Shown: one piece after another, positions 9,151 to 18,303 of the stretch
How the letters are laid out: each line of letters starts with the position of its first letter
How positions within the stretch are numbered: position 1 is the first letter of the stretch
NCBI RefSeq assembly: GCF_000176035.2
Contig: NC_015675.1
Location: 6,576,001 to 6,640,000 of the forward strand
Reading direction: 5' to 3'
Length of the DNA: 64,000 nt
From: Mesorhizobium opportunistum WSM2075
Lineage (GTDB): Bacteria; Pseudomonadota; Alphaproteobacteria; Rhizobiales; Rhizobiaceae
Notes under the pieces: model-generated
Told to the model about the DNA's origin: nothing
Database searches by the model: none
What the model saw: the letters and a program-made list of their open reading frames with translations, nothing else
Position numbers and translations under genes: made by a program

Positions 9151-10407
9151 CTACTTCCCACGTATGTGCCCAGTTCCGCGCGGCCTTGGTCGAGCCCAAT
9201 CCAGGACCAGATTTTCGATCCCGAACACATGGCCGCCATGGGTGATGGGTGCTGTTGCCTCCTTGATCCGAAAGGGCGGTATGCGCGCCATCCACTCCTC
9301 CAGCCCAACGACAATTTCCCGCCGGGCGAGATGAGAGCCAAGGCAGCGGTGGGGACCATAGCCAAAGGCGGCGTGAGGGTTGCCCTCTCGCGTCAGATCG
9401 ACCGTGTTGGGGGCCTCAAATTCCGTGGGGTCACGATTTGCAATCATCGTGGCGCAGGAAACAAAGTCTCCCTTGCGGATCGGCGCGCCTTTGAAATCGA
9501 TATCTTTCCGTGCCACACGGATCATCTGAACGCTCGGATAGGCGCGCAGCAACTCTTCGGCTGCGAGCACAATCCGGTCCGGTTCGTTCCGCAGCAATTC
9601 CTGATCTTCGAGGTTGCGCGCGAGATAGGCCAAGTCGAAGCCAATGGCTGCAGCGACGGTGTCGAGCCCCGCAACGAAGGTAAGCACGCCAATGCCACGG
9701 ACCTCCTGGTCCGTCAGCCCGCGACCCTCGACCTGTGCATGCACGATGAAGCTCATGAAGTCGTCGACGGGCTCTTTGCGGCGCATGGCCGCCAGTTCGT
9801 CGATGAACGCCACAATAGTCCGAGCAGCCGCCGGCCGTCTCAGATCGTCGCCGTGGAGCAGATCTTTCGCCCAGCCGACAAATGTATCGAGACGGTGATC
9901 CGGCAGTCCGAGAAAGCGAAGGAAGATGTTGACCGCGAAGGGAAAGGCGAAATCCTTCATCACGTCGCAGCTCGTGCCCCGCGAGGCGATGCTGTCGATG
10001 AGCGTTATCGCTCGCTCGCGGATAGTTGGTTCAAATTCCGCTACACGCTGTGGCGAAAGCAGCGGATTGAGCAGTGAGCGAAAGACTCCATGGTACGGTG
10101 GATCGAGTTCGAGCGGGATCATCGGCCAGTCTTCGCCCAATGCAGATGCGAAGATGCTGCGATGACTGGAAAAGACTTCGGTCTCCTGCAGCACCCGGCG
10201 CTGATCTGCCGCGCGAGTGATGACCCAAGTACCCTGTCCGGCCCGCGTGTTCCAAGGCGAATAAAAGATCGGCGGCCCGGCATGCACGCAAGCGACTGCT
10301 GCGTGCGGATCGCCGTTGGGCGTCGGGGACATGCATGGCGAGGTAAAAAGACTGAAGTCGCCCACCATTTCCGGGGGGACATGATCTGGAACCGGGTTGG
10401 CTACCAT
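9151..10407 (-). CDS. Cytochrome P450 (CYP127-like)
   Basis: This is a soluble 418-residue bacterial P450. The heme-binding loop [10 protein letters not shown] places the thiolate ligand at about C355. The I-helix has AGLDT and the K-helix has the ExxR motif EELLR. AGGAG precedes the ATG. It is the first gene behind a -24/-12 promoter and is followed directly by its likely electron donor, the ferredoxin-SnoaL fusion. NGR234 carries CYP127A1 (y4vG) next to homologous SDR and luciferase-like genes (recalled, not checked). It is not the gibberellin operon, because diterpene cyclase and GGPP synthase genes are absent. Confidence 0.92.
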   Translation of the reverse strand: MVANPVPDHVPPEMVGDFSLFTSPCMSPTPNGDPHAAVACVHAGPPIFYSPWNTRAGQGTWVITRAADQRRVLQETEVFSSHRSIFASALGEDWPMIPLELDPPYHGVFRSLLNPLLSPQRVAEFEPTIRERAITLIDSIASRGTSCDVMKDFAFPFAVNIFLRFLGLPDHRLDTFVGWAKDLLHGDDLRRPAAARTIVAFIDELAAMRRKEPVDDFMSFIVHAQVEGRGLTDQEVRGIGVLTFVAGLDTVAAAIGFDLAYLARNLEDQELLRNEPDRIVLAAEELLRAYPSVQMIRVARKDIDFKGAPIRKGDFVSCATMIANRDPTEFEAPNTVDLTREGNPHAAFGYGPHRCLGSHLARREIVVGLEEWMARIPPFRIKEATAPITHGGHVFGIENLVLDWARPRPRGTGHIRGK

Positions 10408-11224
10408 TTGGTTCTCCTGCGTTCAGGCGTTTACGCGCTCGACTGAGATACCGCTGAGCTGCGTGACGCACTGCCGACATCGCCTCAGATGACATTGAGC
10501 AAATCGCGTGCCGAATAGGGGCACCGTTGGCGCCCGCTCATATATCGTAGTGGCGACCCGGTATGGGGCGACGCCTGGTAGGGCTTTCGACATTCTTGTC
10601 CGTTCCAGACATGACAACGTTGCGCATAGAAGCTAACGAGGAGCCTGGTGGAAGCTGCCTAAGGATCGAACGAGGTCCCTCCCAGACCGGGTGTGGCTCG
10701 GCGGTAGCGAAGCCGCTCGCGAGCGCGCTCTCCACCAGCGCTGTAGGGAGCGAGCGGCTTTGCGGTGGTAATCGACGGTTCGCAGGCAAGGTTGGATTTG
10801 CTGACAGCGATCAGTTCGCAGGAACGATCGCTGACCATGATGAGCCTGCGCGCTCGTGAGAAGAAGGCCTACATCCGCCGAGGCTATCGCGAGGCCGCAA
10901 ACGGCTGAGCTCTGAAGATTGCGCCCCGACATTCTTCTGCGTCAGGATCACCTCGCCTGGCGGTGACGATCGCCTCGTCGGACAGCTGCTGCTCGCCGGA
11001 GAAATCCTCGACCGCACTCGTCGTACCGGCAACCAGGCCGTGGTCTGCTGCGTCGCCGCCCCGGGCCGAGAATCTAACTGCCCTGCTCCGATAGCACGAA
11101 CAGGATGCGCTGGCGTTCTTTGATGATACGGTCTGCTTCGGGCGGCGTTCAGCTTTGCATCCATCTCGCACGCTACCCTTGCGGACTTGGCATTAGACGC
11201 CGACGGGGTTGCCGACCTTATGGA
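10408..11224. other. Intergenic region with P450 promoter and decayed fragments
   Basis: Apart from the promoter at 10497-10513 only short overlapping frames on the minus strand are present, several Arg/Ser-rich and lacking start signals. A near-match to a NifA site with 9 instead of 10 spacer bases is at 10597-10611. No gene is supported. Confidence 0.45.
10497..10513 (-). promoter_or_regulatory. Predicted sigma-54 promoter of the P450 operon
   Basis: Read on the minus strand the sequence is CGGCACG-CGAT-TTGCT, with exactly 10 bases between GG and GC. Start of transcription would be near 10488, about 80 bases before the P450 ATG. A TGT-N9-ACA element about 90 bases further upstream is one base short of the NifA consensus. 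Confidence 0.75.
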
Positions 11225-11587
11225 TCATTCGAGCACGCCTTTGTGGAGCCATCCCTCTGGAAACTGGACGAGGGGACCGATCGATTTCACCTCGACCACT
11301 TGATGCCACCCGGCGCCGTACAGGGCCGGGATGTTGGACGTTCGATCGACGTACAGCTGACGCATTAGACCAGGGGCAGCTTCCGGTTCTGGGACATCGC
11401 AACGGAACCATTGAGGGCTAGCTCGCCACGGGTGTAGCGCTCTGGGGCTGGAGACTACGGTCGAGGCGATCCGCGACGGGTCGCAAAAGACAGCTGTGCT
11501 CTCGTTGGCCTCGGCAGGCGGAGAGGTGGTCAGCAGAATCCAGAGTAGCGGCGCGGACGCCGAGCGAAAACGGAAATCAATATGCAT
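11225..11587 (-). CDS. Hypothetical protein with possible signal peptide
   Basis: This 120-residue open frame starts with a short hydrophobic segment (LLWILLTTSPPAEA) that could be a signal peptide. Its last 60 residues look like ordinary folded protein. It lies 10 bases downstream of hmuS on the same strand. No family was recognised. It could be a truncated remnant, since the plus strand is also partly open here. Confidence 0.3.
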   Translation of the reverse strand: MHIDFRFRSASAPLLWILLTTSPPAEANESTAVFCDPSRIASTVVSSPRALHPWRASPQWFRCDVPEPEAAPGLMRQLYVDRTSNIPALYGAGWHQVVEVKSIGPLVQFPEGWLHKGVLE

Positions 11588-11597
11588 CGGTCCTACC

Positions 11598-12659
11598 TCA
11601 AGCGGCGGTTGAATTGGTAAAGCGCGGCAGGTTCTCGGTCAGTAACCGCCAGTCGTCGCGCTCGGGCTCGCCTTCCCTGCGCGTCCCGAAAAACTGGATG
11701 ATCATATTGCCGTCGGCGCCATAGGCTTCGAGTGACGTGACGTGGCCGTCCCTGGTCGGCTTGCGCACGGCCCAAACCTCGCGGATGTGCTGGGTCCTGA
11801 GATGCAGGTGGAAAGTGGCGTCGAGTACGTTGATGCAAGGCCCGATCTGCCTGACCAACTTGATCGGGCCGGAATGGATCTGGATGCAGCCAGGATTGCC
11901 GACAAAGCACATGATCGGCATCTCGTCCTCGGCGACACGATGGAACATGCCGCCAATTGCAGCATTGTCAAGCAGCCAGGCGTAGTCCTGGCCGACCATG
12001 CGGACCGCCCGGCGGCGCCTGAGGTTCAGCGTCTTGAGCATGCCGAAGAACTGGTGTACGTCGGTCAGCTGGCTCCAGTGCTCCCGCAGGTCGTCGATGG
12101 TAGCGGCTTGGTCCGGAATCTTTGCCTCGTTTTCGGCTGACCTCGTCTTAACCGATACAATCGGCTCCTGGTTCGAGGATTGGAGCTCGTCTGTCAGTCT
12201 TTGATAGGCACAGAGGTTTGAGGACGGCCTCAGATGCACCTTGTGCACTGCCTCGCCTGCGGCGTCGAAAAATTGCAGGCTGCGGCGGATCTCCCCGCCT
12301 TCGCGTGTCTCGACGGCAAAGCCATGCGCCCACACCTTCGGGAAGATGCGCAGATCAATGTCATTGCCGAGCACCATGGCGTGATGGTTGCCGGTGAGCA
12401 CCTTGTCGTAGATGCCTATCTTCTCATGCACGGCACTATCATTGCTGGTCAGCGCCATTACCTCGCCGACCGCCTCGAGAGCGGTTAGAACAACATTGAC
12501 GCGTGGCTCGATGCGCACAGTGCCAAAACCGCAATGTGCCGCGGAGAGCTCCGCTTCCGAGATGCCCAATTGGCCAGCGAGATCGCGGTCGCGGATTTTG
12601 GGGCTGTCTTCGCGTGCCCGCCGGATTCTCTCTGGCGAAGGTTTCTCGCGCTGGTGCAT
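11598..12659 (-). CDS. hmuS: HmuS/HemS-family heme utilisation protein
   Basis: HemS/HmuS proteins bind heme in the cytoplasm and degrade or traffic it, releasing iron. The 353-residue product has the expected size and two related halves, each with the family pattern of a heme-binding sheet. Residues 25-100 include LGISEAELSAAHCG and VMALTSNDSAVHEKIG. The second half includes WAVRKPTRDGHVTSLEAYG and ends WRLLTENLPRF. The start has AGAGG upstream. It is divergent from iscN and shares a 318-base control region with it. No heme uptake genes (hmuR, hmuTUV) are next to it, so it is an orphan. Confidence 0.88.
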   Translation of the reverse strand: MHQREKPSPERIRRAREDSPKIRDRDLAGQLGISEAELSAAHCGFGTVRIEPRVNVVLTALEAVGEVMALTSNDSAVHEKIGIYDKVLTGNHHAMVLGNDIDLRIFPKVWAHGFAVETREGGEIRRSLQFFDAAGEAVHKVHLRPSSNLCAYQRLTDELQSSNQEPIVSVKTRSAENEAKIPDQAATIDDLREHWSQLTDVHQFFGMLKTLNLRRRRAVRMVGQDYAWLLDNAAIGGMFHRVAEDEMPIMCFVGNPGCIQIHSGPIKLVRQIGPCINVLDATFHLHLRTQHIREVWAVRKPTRDGHVTSLEAYGADGNMIIQFFGTRREGEPERDDWRLLTENLPRFTNSTAA

Positions 12660-12800
12660 GTCTTACCTCTGCTTGCCCATACTGTCGGTCAGGAGCGTTA
12701 GTCCTCGCCAAAAGGGAGCCTCAAAACTCGTGCCAATTTGCCGAAAGCATCTCGGAAACTGGCTTACGTGCCAGCTCGGCGGGAACTCGGGCCCAGCCCC

Positions 12801-12816
12801 TGTGGCGGACGCGACA
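12801..12816. promoter_or_regulatory. NifA upstream activator sequence for iscN
   Basis: TGT-GGCGGACGCG-ACA matches TGT-N10-ACA exactly. It lies about 105 bases upstream of the -24 element of the iscN promoter. Because the site is symmetric and sits in the hmuS-iscN divergent region it might also affect hmuS. Confidence 0.75.
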
Positions 12817-12920
12817 AATTCGACAATACGTGTCGATTGCCGGACGCCTTCGCAGCAATTCCGAACCGGAATCGCGGCAGTGTTAGCGATGTCGCACTGT
12901 TCCAGCGCCGCTTTTCCCAT

Positions 12921-12936
12921 TGGCACGGACCATGCA
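12921..12936 (+). promoter_or_regulatory. Sigma-54 promoter of iscN-nifS
   Basis: TGGCACG-GACC-ATGCA with exactly 10 bases between GG and GC. Transcription would begin near 12947, which rules out the longer upstream frame and supports the iscN ATG at 12978. Confidence 0.85.
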
Positions 12937-12977
12937 TGGTGATCCGCAAAATCGTCACGCACCAGGATAAGCGAGCC

Positions 12978-13298
12978 ATGATTACGCTCACCGACAAGGC
13001 CGTTGCCGCGGTCAAGACCGCTCTTTCCGCCGCTACTGAGCCCGCAGAAGGCTTTCGCATCATGGTTCAGCCCGGCGGCTGCTCCGGCTTCAAATACTCA
13101 ATCGGTTTGGAGAGCGTCCCGCGCGAGGGCGACGCGATCCTCGAGACAGATGGGATCAAGGTGTTCTTAGACGCCGGCTCCCAACCGCATGTCGCCGGCA
13201 TGACCGTCGACTTCGTCACGGGGCTCGAATCCTCCGGCTTTGTCTTCGATAACCCTAACGCGCGAGCGAAGTGCTCATGCGGCAAGTCCTTCAGCTGA
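12978..13298 (+). CDS. iscN: IscA-type iron-sulfur assembly protein of the nif cluster
   Basis: A-type carriers hold and pass on Fe-S clusters. The 106-residue protein has the three conserved cysteines at C35 (in GGCSG) and C99/C101 (in the C-terminal CSCGKSF). The start is set by the sigma-54 promoter, whose transcript begins near 12947. In R. etli a homologue called iscN is co-transcribed with nifU and nifS. Here it is followed by nifS after a gap that appears to hold only a remnant of nifU. Confidence 0.9.
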   Translation: MITLTDKAVAAVKTALSAATEPAEGFRIMVQPGGCSGFKYSIGLESVPREGDAILETDGIKVFLDAGSQPHVAGMTVDFVTGLESSGFVFDNPNARAKCSCGKSFS

Positions 13299-13323
13299 TC
13301 GTCGAAGCAGGAGAGAGGGCCCG

Positions 13324-13431
13324 GGAGGTGAGCTCGTCGATCGCGACGGCGGCGCCGGTCTAAATCAATTTGTGGGTGCTGCACCGGCTCTGGATCGTCT
13401 CGGCTATCAACGGCGGCTGCAAGCGCGATGA
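13324..13431 (+). pseudogene. nifU: Possible remnant of nifU (C-terminal Nfu domain)
   Basis: Between iscN and nifS, where nifU lies in related clusters, a short frame reads GGELVDRDG and then ends LGYQRRLQAR. This resembles the start and end of the Nfu domain of NifU. The central cysteine pair is missing, and the rest of nifU is absent. The match is short and judged by eye. Confidence 0.35.
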
Positions 13432-13475
13432 GTCCTTGCGCTTAACGTCATTCCGCTCGATTGGAGACCACACCC

Positions 13476-14693
13476 ATGACAGTTCTCTATCTCGACAACA
13501 ACGCAACGACACGGGTCGATCCCGAGGTCGTTCAAGCGATGTTGCCCTTCCTTACGGATCAATTCGGCAACCCTTCGTCGGCGCACGGTCTTGGCACCCT
13601 TGCCGGCGCCGCGTTGAGAAACGCGCGGCGGCAGCTGCAGGCGCTGATCGGCGCGGCGTTTGATGACGAGATCACCTTCACCTCGGGTGGGACGGAAAGC
13701 GACAACGCGGCCATTCTTTCGGCGCTCGAGGTGATGCCTGACCGAACAGAAATCGTGACGTCCGCCGTTGAACATCCCGCAGTGCTGGCGCTCTGCGCAC
13801 ATCTTGAGCAGACGCGCCGGGTCAAGGTGCACAGGATCCCGGTGGATCACCATGGCCGGCTCGACATTGACGCTTACCGGGCAGCCCTCAGCTCAAACGT
13901 GGCAATCGTCTCGATCATGTGGGCCAACAACGAAACTGGTACGATCTTCCCCGTCGCAAAGCTCGCCGAATTGGCGAAGGAAGTCGGCGCCCTTTTCCAC
14001 ACCGATGCCGTGCAGGCGGTCGGCAAGCTCCCTATGGACCTGAAATCGACCGCTATCGACATGCTATCGCTCTCCAGCCATAAATTGCATGGACCGAAAG
14101 GCGTCGGCGCACTTTTCCTCAAGCGCGGTGTGCGCTTCCACTCGCTGATCAAAGGCGGTCACCAAGAGAGAGACCGGCGTGCGGGAACCGAAAACACGCC
14201 CGGCATAGTCGGGCTCGGCAGGGCAGCCGAACTCGCCCTGAAATTCATGGATGATGAGACCACACGGATAAAGTGGCTACGCGACCGGCTGGAGAACGGG
14301 ATTCTTCAGCGTGTACCAAACACCTTCGTCAACGGCGATCCCGTCGAGCGCTTGCCGAACACCGCAAACATCGCCTTCGAACGTATCGAAGGTGATGGAA
14401 TCCTGCATCTCCTCAACCGCGTGGGTATCGCCTGTTCCTCAGGCTCCGCCTGCACCTCTGGCTGTGCACAGCCGAGCCATGTGCTGAGGGCGATGAACAT
14501 CCCACATGGGGCGGTCCGTTTCTCGTTCTCGCGTGACAACGACCAAGACGACGTGGACCGGGTGCTCGAGGTCTTGCCTGCCATGGTGGAGAAGCTGCGC
14601 GCGTCCCTCAGTTCTGCGCCGGAAGGGCGGAGTGCCGAAGACCTTCAATGCGGTCCCTGTCTCAGCGCCGGAAGCTCCGGCGACCATTCATGA
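13476..14693 (+). CDS. nifS: Cysteine desulfurase NifS
   Basis: NifS is a PLP enzyme that takes sulfur from cysteine to build nitrogenase Fe-S clusters. The 405-residue product begins LYLDNNATT, has the PLP-binding lysine in [10 protein letters not shown], and carries the catalytic cysteine in SSGSACTSG. The ATG at 13476 gives the usual N-terminus. Its stop overlaps the first codon of the nifV remnant (ATGA). It belongs to the NifA-regulated iscN transcript. Confidence 0.95.
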   Translation: MTVLYLDNNATTRVDPEVVQAMLPFLTDQFGNPSSAHGLGTLAGAALRNARRQLQALIGAAFDDEITFTSGGTESDNAAILSALEVMPDRTEIVTSAVEHPAVLALCAHLEQTRRVKVHRIPVDHHGRLDIDAYRAALSSNVAIVSIMWANNETGTIFPVAKLAELAKEVGALFHTDAVQAVGKLPMDLKSTAIDMLSLSSHKLHGPKGVGALFLKRGVRFHSLIKGGHQERDRRAGTENTPGIVGLGRAAELALKFMDDETTRIKWLRDRLENGILQRVPNTFVNGDPVERLPNTANIAFERIEGDGILHLLNRVGIACSSGSACTSGCAQPSHVLRAMNIPHGAVRFSFSRDNDQDDVDRVLEVLPAMVEKLRASLSSAPEGRSAEDLQCGPCLSAGSSGDHS

Positions 14694-15754
14694 GCAGTCA
14701 GGTCTTTCTCAAGGATACGACTCTGCGCGACGGCGAGCAGGCACCCGGCGTTGCCTTCACCGTGGCGGAAAAACTTGAGATCGCTGAGTCGCTTGCAGCA
14801 GCCGGCGTCCCTGAGATCGAGATCGGCACGCCGGCAATGGGCGCCGACGAGGTCGCGCGCAGCCTCTCGGTGCGGCTCACGGCCTGGTGCCGGATGACCT
14901 CACCGGATCTCGAAGCAGCGATCGAGAGCGGGGTCCGGGCCGTCAATCTGTCGTTTTCTGCATCGAACATCCAACTTGCCACCAAGCTCGGCCTCGATCG
15001 GGCGGGAGCGCTCCAGCTTATCGAACATATGGTCGGGCGCGCAGCCGCCAGCGGCTCCTCCGTCGCCGTTGGCTGCGAGGATGCTTCACGGGCCGACCGG
15101 GATCATCTCGGGCGCGTTATCATGACGGCGGCGCGCGCCGGCGCAAGGCGCGTGAGGCTGGCTGACACAGCCGGCGTTCTCGACCCCTTTTCGACCTTCG
15201 AGCTTGTCGCCCAGCTGGCGGCGATCCGCGCCGGCGCGCGCCATGCCTCGGTCACCCTCCTTGGACTCAGCGAGCGCGGGGGCAATGCCGCGCTGGAAGA
15301 GGTGGCCGCCGCGTTGGCTGTCCTCCAGCACGCACATGCTGGCATCGACCTGACCGCATTGCCCGCCCTGGCAGCCAAGGTGGCGCAGGCGTCACGCCGA
15401 CCGACAGCCGCCACCAAGCCGATCGTCGGGGCTGTGCCCTCCAAAGCCCTCCGGAGATCAAGGGGCATGATCCGGCCGCGTCTGGCCGATCTCCTCATAG
15501 ATGCCAGCAACAAGACCTCGGTCCCACCCAGGTCGGAGCCCGGCAGATCGAGAGCCAATGCGGCAATAATCGAGCCCATCTCGCACTGCTCGGCGCTGCG
15601 CATGGCGCCTGTTCGCCACGCCCGGGCACCGGGGCGCCCAGCCTTGCGGCCTCGCTGGCTCAGCCCACCTCGTCATCAAACTGCGGATTTTCGCGGCTGT
15701 AGATCAGAGTTTTTCGTATTTGACCCAACAGTTTTCCGACAAGGGAGAATGTAA
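14690..15754 (+). pseudogene. nifV: Decayed nifV (homocitrate synthase)
   Basis: NifV makes homocitrate, the organic part of FeMo-co. The N-terminal TIM-barrel half is readable: [18 protein letters not shown] at the start and [14 protein letters not shown] near residue 160. Then two defects appear. The strand that should carry the metal-binding H-x-H and neighbouring residues is missing: at about 15215-15225 FELVAQLAA runs straight into [11 protein letters not shown]. Downstream of IVGA (about 15430) the frame shifts, and the family segment LGPTQVG is found in another frame near 15510-15560. The remaining frame runs nonsensically to 15754. An active enzyme is very unlikely. Start and ATGA overlap with nifS are intact. 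Confidence 0.85.
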
Positions 15755-16134
15755 TGACCTGTTCCGCTGACGGCCGTCCCATCGATGTCACCGATATCGT
15801 TACGCGACTGAAAGGAGTGTCGGCCGCGGAGGAGTTCTTCTCTGTCCTTGGCGTCGCCTATGATCCGAAGGTGCTCAACGTTTCACGGCTTCATATCATG
15901 AAGCGTGTGGGACAATACCTTGCTGAGGAAGATTTCTCCGGTCTGCCCGACCAGGTGATCGCCGCGCGCGTGCGCGCCCTGCTGGAACGGGCTTACGGGG
16001 ACTTCGCGGTTTCCTCGCCGCTCACGCACCGGGTCTTCAAGGTGCTCAAAGATCACGATCCGGATAAAGCTTGCACGACACGCCGCGCTTTCGTTCCTTT
16101 CGATTCCGTCCTGAAGCCGTTCGGCAGGGAATGA
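15754..16134 (+). CDS. nifW: NifW, nitrogenase-stabilising protein
   Basis: NifW helps protect or mature the MoFe protein under oxygen. The 126-residue product has the family pattern: a mid-section with AEEFFSVLGVAYDPKVLNV, and a C-terminus with HRVFKVL and FVPFDSVLKP. AAGGGAGA lies a few bases before the ATG. It directly follows the nifV remnant and precedes the fixA promoter. It is probably the last gene of the iscN-nifS transcript. Confidence 0.92.
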   Translation: MTCSADGRPIDVTDIVTRLKGVSAAEEFFSVLGVAYDPKVLNVSRLHIMKRVGQYLAEEDFSGLPDQVIAARVRALLERAYGDFAVSSPLTHRVFKVLKDHDPDKACTTRRAFVPFDSVLKPFGRE

Positions 16135-16159
16135 TCGCGACATAGACGCGACGCGACAA

Positions 16160-16175
16160 TGTCAAGAAGTCGACA
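16160..16175. promoter_or_regulatory. NifA upstream activator sequence for fixABCX
   Basis: TGT-CAAGAAGTCG-ACA is an exact TGT-N10-ACA match, about 70 bases upstream of the -24 element of the fixA promoter. Confidence 0.8.
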
Positions 16176-16245
16176 AATTCGGGATCGCAACGGCACCATC
16201 CGTAATGAGCAGCCCGAACTTAGGGGAACAGGGCCGCAAAGCACT

Positions 16246-16261
16246 TGGCACGAATGATGCA
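16246..16261 (+). promoter_or_regulatory. Sigma-54 promoter of fixABCX
   Basis: TGGCACG-AATG-ATGCA with exactly 10 bases between GG and GC, 55 bases before the fixA start. Together with the NifA site at 16160 this is a standard NifA/RpoN promoter. Confidence 0.88.
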
Positions 16262-16315
16262 GCCAAGAACTCGCACCGCCAGCCCGCATCCGGATAACAG
16301 CGTAGAGAAACGCCA

Positions 16316-17164
16316 ATGCACATCGTCGTCAGCATTAAGCAGGTGCCGGACTCGGCACAGATACGGGTCCATCCGGTGACGAACACCATCATGCGCCAGG
16401 GTGTGCCGACCATCATTAACCCCTATGACCTATTCGCCCTCGAAGAAGCTCTCAGGCTACGCGACGCTTATGGCGGCGAGGTCACCGTGCTCACCATGGG
16501 TCCGCCCATGGCAGAGGACTCCCTGCGCAAAGCGCTTGGCTACGGCGCCGATCGCGCGGTGCTTTTGACCGACCGCTATTTTGCCGGTTCCGACACACTG
16601 GCGACATCACTTGCTCTCTCCCAGGCAATCGCGAAGATCGGCGAAACCTTCGGCACGCCGGACGTGGTCTTCACGGGCAAGCAGACGATCGACGGCGACA
16701 CCGCGCAAGTCGGGCCCGGCATCGCCAAGCGTCTCGATCTCAGCCAACTCACCTATGTCGCGAGAATCGCTACCATCGATCTTGCTGCGCGCGAGATCAC
16801 GGTGGAGCGTCGTTGCGAGGGTGGGACGCAGACGCTGAAGAGCAAGCTGCCTTGCCTCATCACAATGCTGGAAGGCACCAACGAGATGCGTCGGGGCTCG
16901 ATCGAAGACGCATTGAGCGCTGCGCGGAGGCAGGTGGTGAAATGGAGTGCGGCCGAGGCGGGCATTGAGGACCTCACCAAGTGCGGCTTGCGTGGCTCGC
17001 CGACGGTCGTCAGACGCGTTTTCGCCCCTACCGCGCGGTCGGAAAAGGCAGCGCAAATTGACACGGCCGAGAAGACGCTGCGCGATCTCGCCGACGAACT
17101 GATTGTTGCAATTTTCACCCGCCAGCCGGCACTGGAACCGGAACTCGCCTTCGACGGCGCCTGA
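16316..17164 (+). CDS. fixA: FixA, electron-transfer flavoprotein beta-type subunit
   Basis: FixA and FixB form an ETF-like heterodimer that, with FixC and FixX, bifurcates electrons from NADH to quinone and to ferredoxin or flavodoxin for nitrogenase. The 282-residue protein starts MHIVVSIKQVPDS and contains the ETF-beta region FTGKQTIDGDTAQVGP. Length and order match other rhizobial fixA genes. It is the first gene of the operon, directly behind the NifA/RpoN promoter. Confidence 0.96.
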   Translation: MHIVVSIKQVPDSAQIRVHPVTNTIMRQGVPTIINPYDLFALEEALRLRDAYGGEVTVLTMGPPMAEDSLRKALGYGADRAVLLTDRYFAGSDTLATSLALSQAIAKIGETFGTPDVVFTGKQTIDGDTAQVGPGIAKRLDLSQLTYVARIATIDLAAREITVERRCEGGTQTLKSKLPCLITMLEGTNEMRRGSIEDALSAARRQVVKWSAAEAGIEDLTKCGLRGSPTVVRRVFAPTARSEKAAQIDTAEKTLRDLADELIVAIFTRQPALEPELAFDGA

Positions 17165-17182
17165 CGGCAAGGAGCAGACCAT

Positions 17183-18292
17183 ATGTCGAGCGCGAACCCA
17201 GACACTCCCCGCCCGCCCGCCGGCCGTGCCGGGATGACGAAGGAGCTGCCCGAGCGTTTCAGGGCCTATCGGCACGTTTGGGTTTTCATCGAGCTTGAAC
17301 GCGGCCAGGTCCACTCCGTGTCCTTCGAATTGCTTGGTGAGGGCCGCAAGCTGGCAGACAAACTTGGCGTCCAGCTCGGGGGCGTTGTGCTCGGACCGCC
17401 GGAAGAAGCCACCCAGAACGCGGTCGCCGAAGCCTTCGCCTATGGCGCCGACCTTGTCTACTTCATCGAGTCGCCGCTGCTCGCCGACTATCGGAATGAG
17501 CCTTTCACCAAGGCGATGACCGATTTGGTTGATACTTACAAACCCGAGATTCTGCTTCTTGGAGCGACCACGCTCGGCAGGGATCTCGCCGGGTCCGTCG
17601 CGACGACCTTGCTAACAGGGCTCACGGCCGACTGCACCGAACTCGATGTGGATGCCGACGGTTCGCTGGCCGCGACCCGTCCGACTTTCGGGGGCTCGTT
17701 GCTATGCACGATATACACGCTGAACTACAGGCCGCAGATGGCGACGGTGCGACCGAGGGTCATGCCCATGCCGCAGCGGGCGGACAGAGCGATCGGGCGC
17801 GTCATCGCGCACAAGCTGTCACTGGCCGAGGATGAAATCGTCACCAAAATCCTCGGCTTCCTGCCGGATAGCCAGTCAGGCACAGCCAATCTCGCCTATG
17901 CCGATGTGGTGATTGCGGGAGGGCTCGGCCTCGGCGGGGCGGAGAACCTGCAGCTTGTGAAGAGTCTCGCGCGAGCGATTGGCGCCGAATTTGGCTGTTC
18001 GCGGCCGCTGGTCCAAAAGGGCTGGATGCCGGCGGATCGGCAGATCGGCCAGACTGGCAAGACAATCCGGCCGAAGCTTTACATAGCGGCTGGTATTTCT
18101 GGCGCGATCCAGCACCGCGTTGGGGTTGAGGCAGCCGATCTCATCGTGGCCATCAACACCGACCCGAACGCTCCGATTTTCGATTTCGCTCACCTCGGGA
18201 TCGTCACCGATGCGGTCCGCTTCCTCCCCGCGCTCACCGAGGCCTTCACCCGGCGGCTGTCACCGCACAGCCGCGACAAGCTTGCGAGCTAA
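17183..18292 (+). CDS. fixB: FixB, electron-transfer flavoprotein alpha-type subunit
   Basis: This 369-residue ETF-alpha homologue pairs with FixA. The C-terminal third holds the FAD-binding region, with [23 protein letters not shown], the IGQTGK segment and [13 protein letters not shown], followed by [16 protein letters not shown] lies before the ATG at 17183, 18 bases after fixA. The N-terminal 30 residues are a short extension common in FixB proteins. Confidence 0.96.
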   Translation: MSSANPDTPRPPAGRAGMTKELPERFRAYRHVWVFIELERGQVHSVSFELLGEGRKLADKLGVQLGGVVLGPPEEATQNAVAEAFAYGADLVYFIESPLLADYRNEPFTKAMTDLVDTYKPEILLLGATTLGRDLAGSVATTLLTGLTADCTELDVDADGSLAATRPTFGGSLLCTIYTLNYRPQMATVRPRVMPMPQRADRAIGRVIAHKLSLAEDEIVTKILGFLPDSQSGTANLAYADVVIAGGLGLGGAENLQLVKSLARAIGAEFGCSRPLVQKGWMPADRQIGQTGKTIRPKLYIAAGISGAIQHRVGVEAADLIVAINTDPNAPIFDFAHLGIVTDAVRFLPALTEAFTRRLSPHSRDKLAS

Positions 18293-18303
18293 GGGAGATG
18301 GAG

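Noticed and set aside
6311..10407. Gibberellin biosynthesis operon
   Set aside because: P450, ferredoxin and SDR are present as in that operon, but there is one P450 of a different type and no GGPP synthase or diterpene cyclase genes.
10597..10611. TGT-N9-ACA upstream of the P450 promoter
   Set aside because: The spacer is one base short of the NifA consensus, so it is not called as a site.
12429..12444. A -24/-12-like match on the plus strand (CGGCACT-N4-TTGCT)
   Set aside because: It lies inside the hmuS coding region, antisense to it, about 540 bases before any plus-strand gene, and the real iscN promoter is at 12921.
12738..12977. Upstream extension of iscN
   Set aside because: The extension lies across the NifA site and the -24/-12 promoter, so it cannot be in the NifA-driven message.
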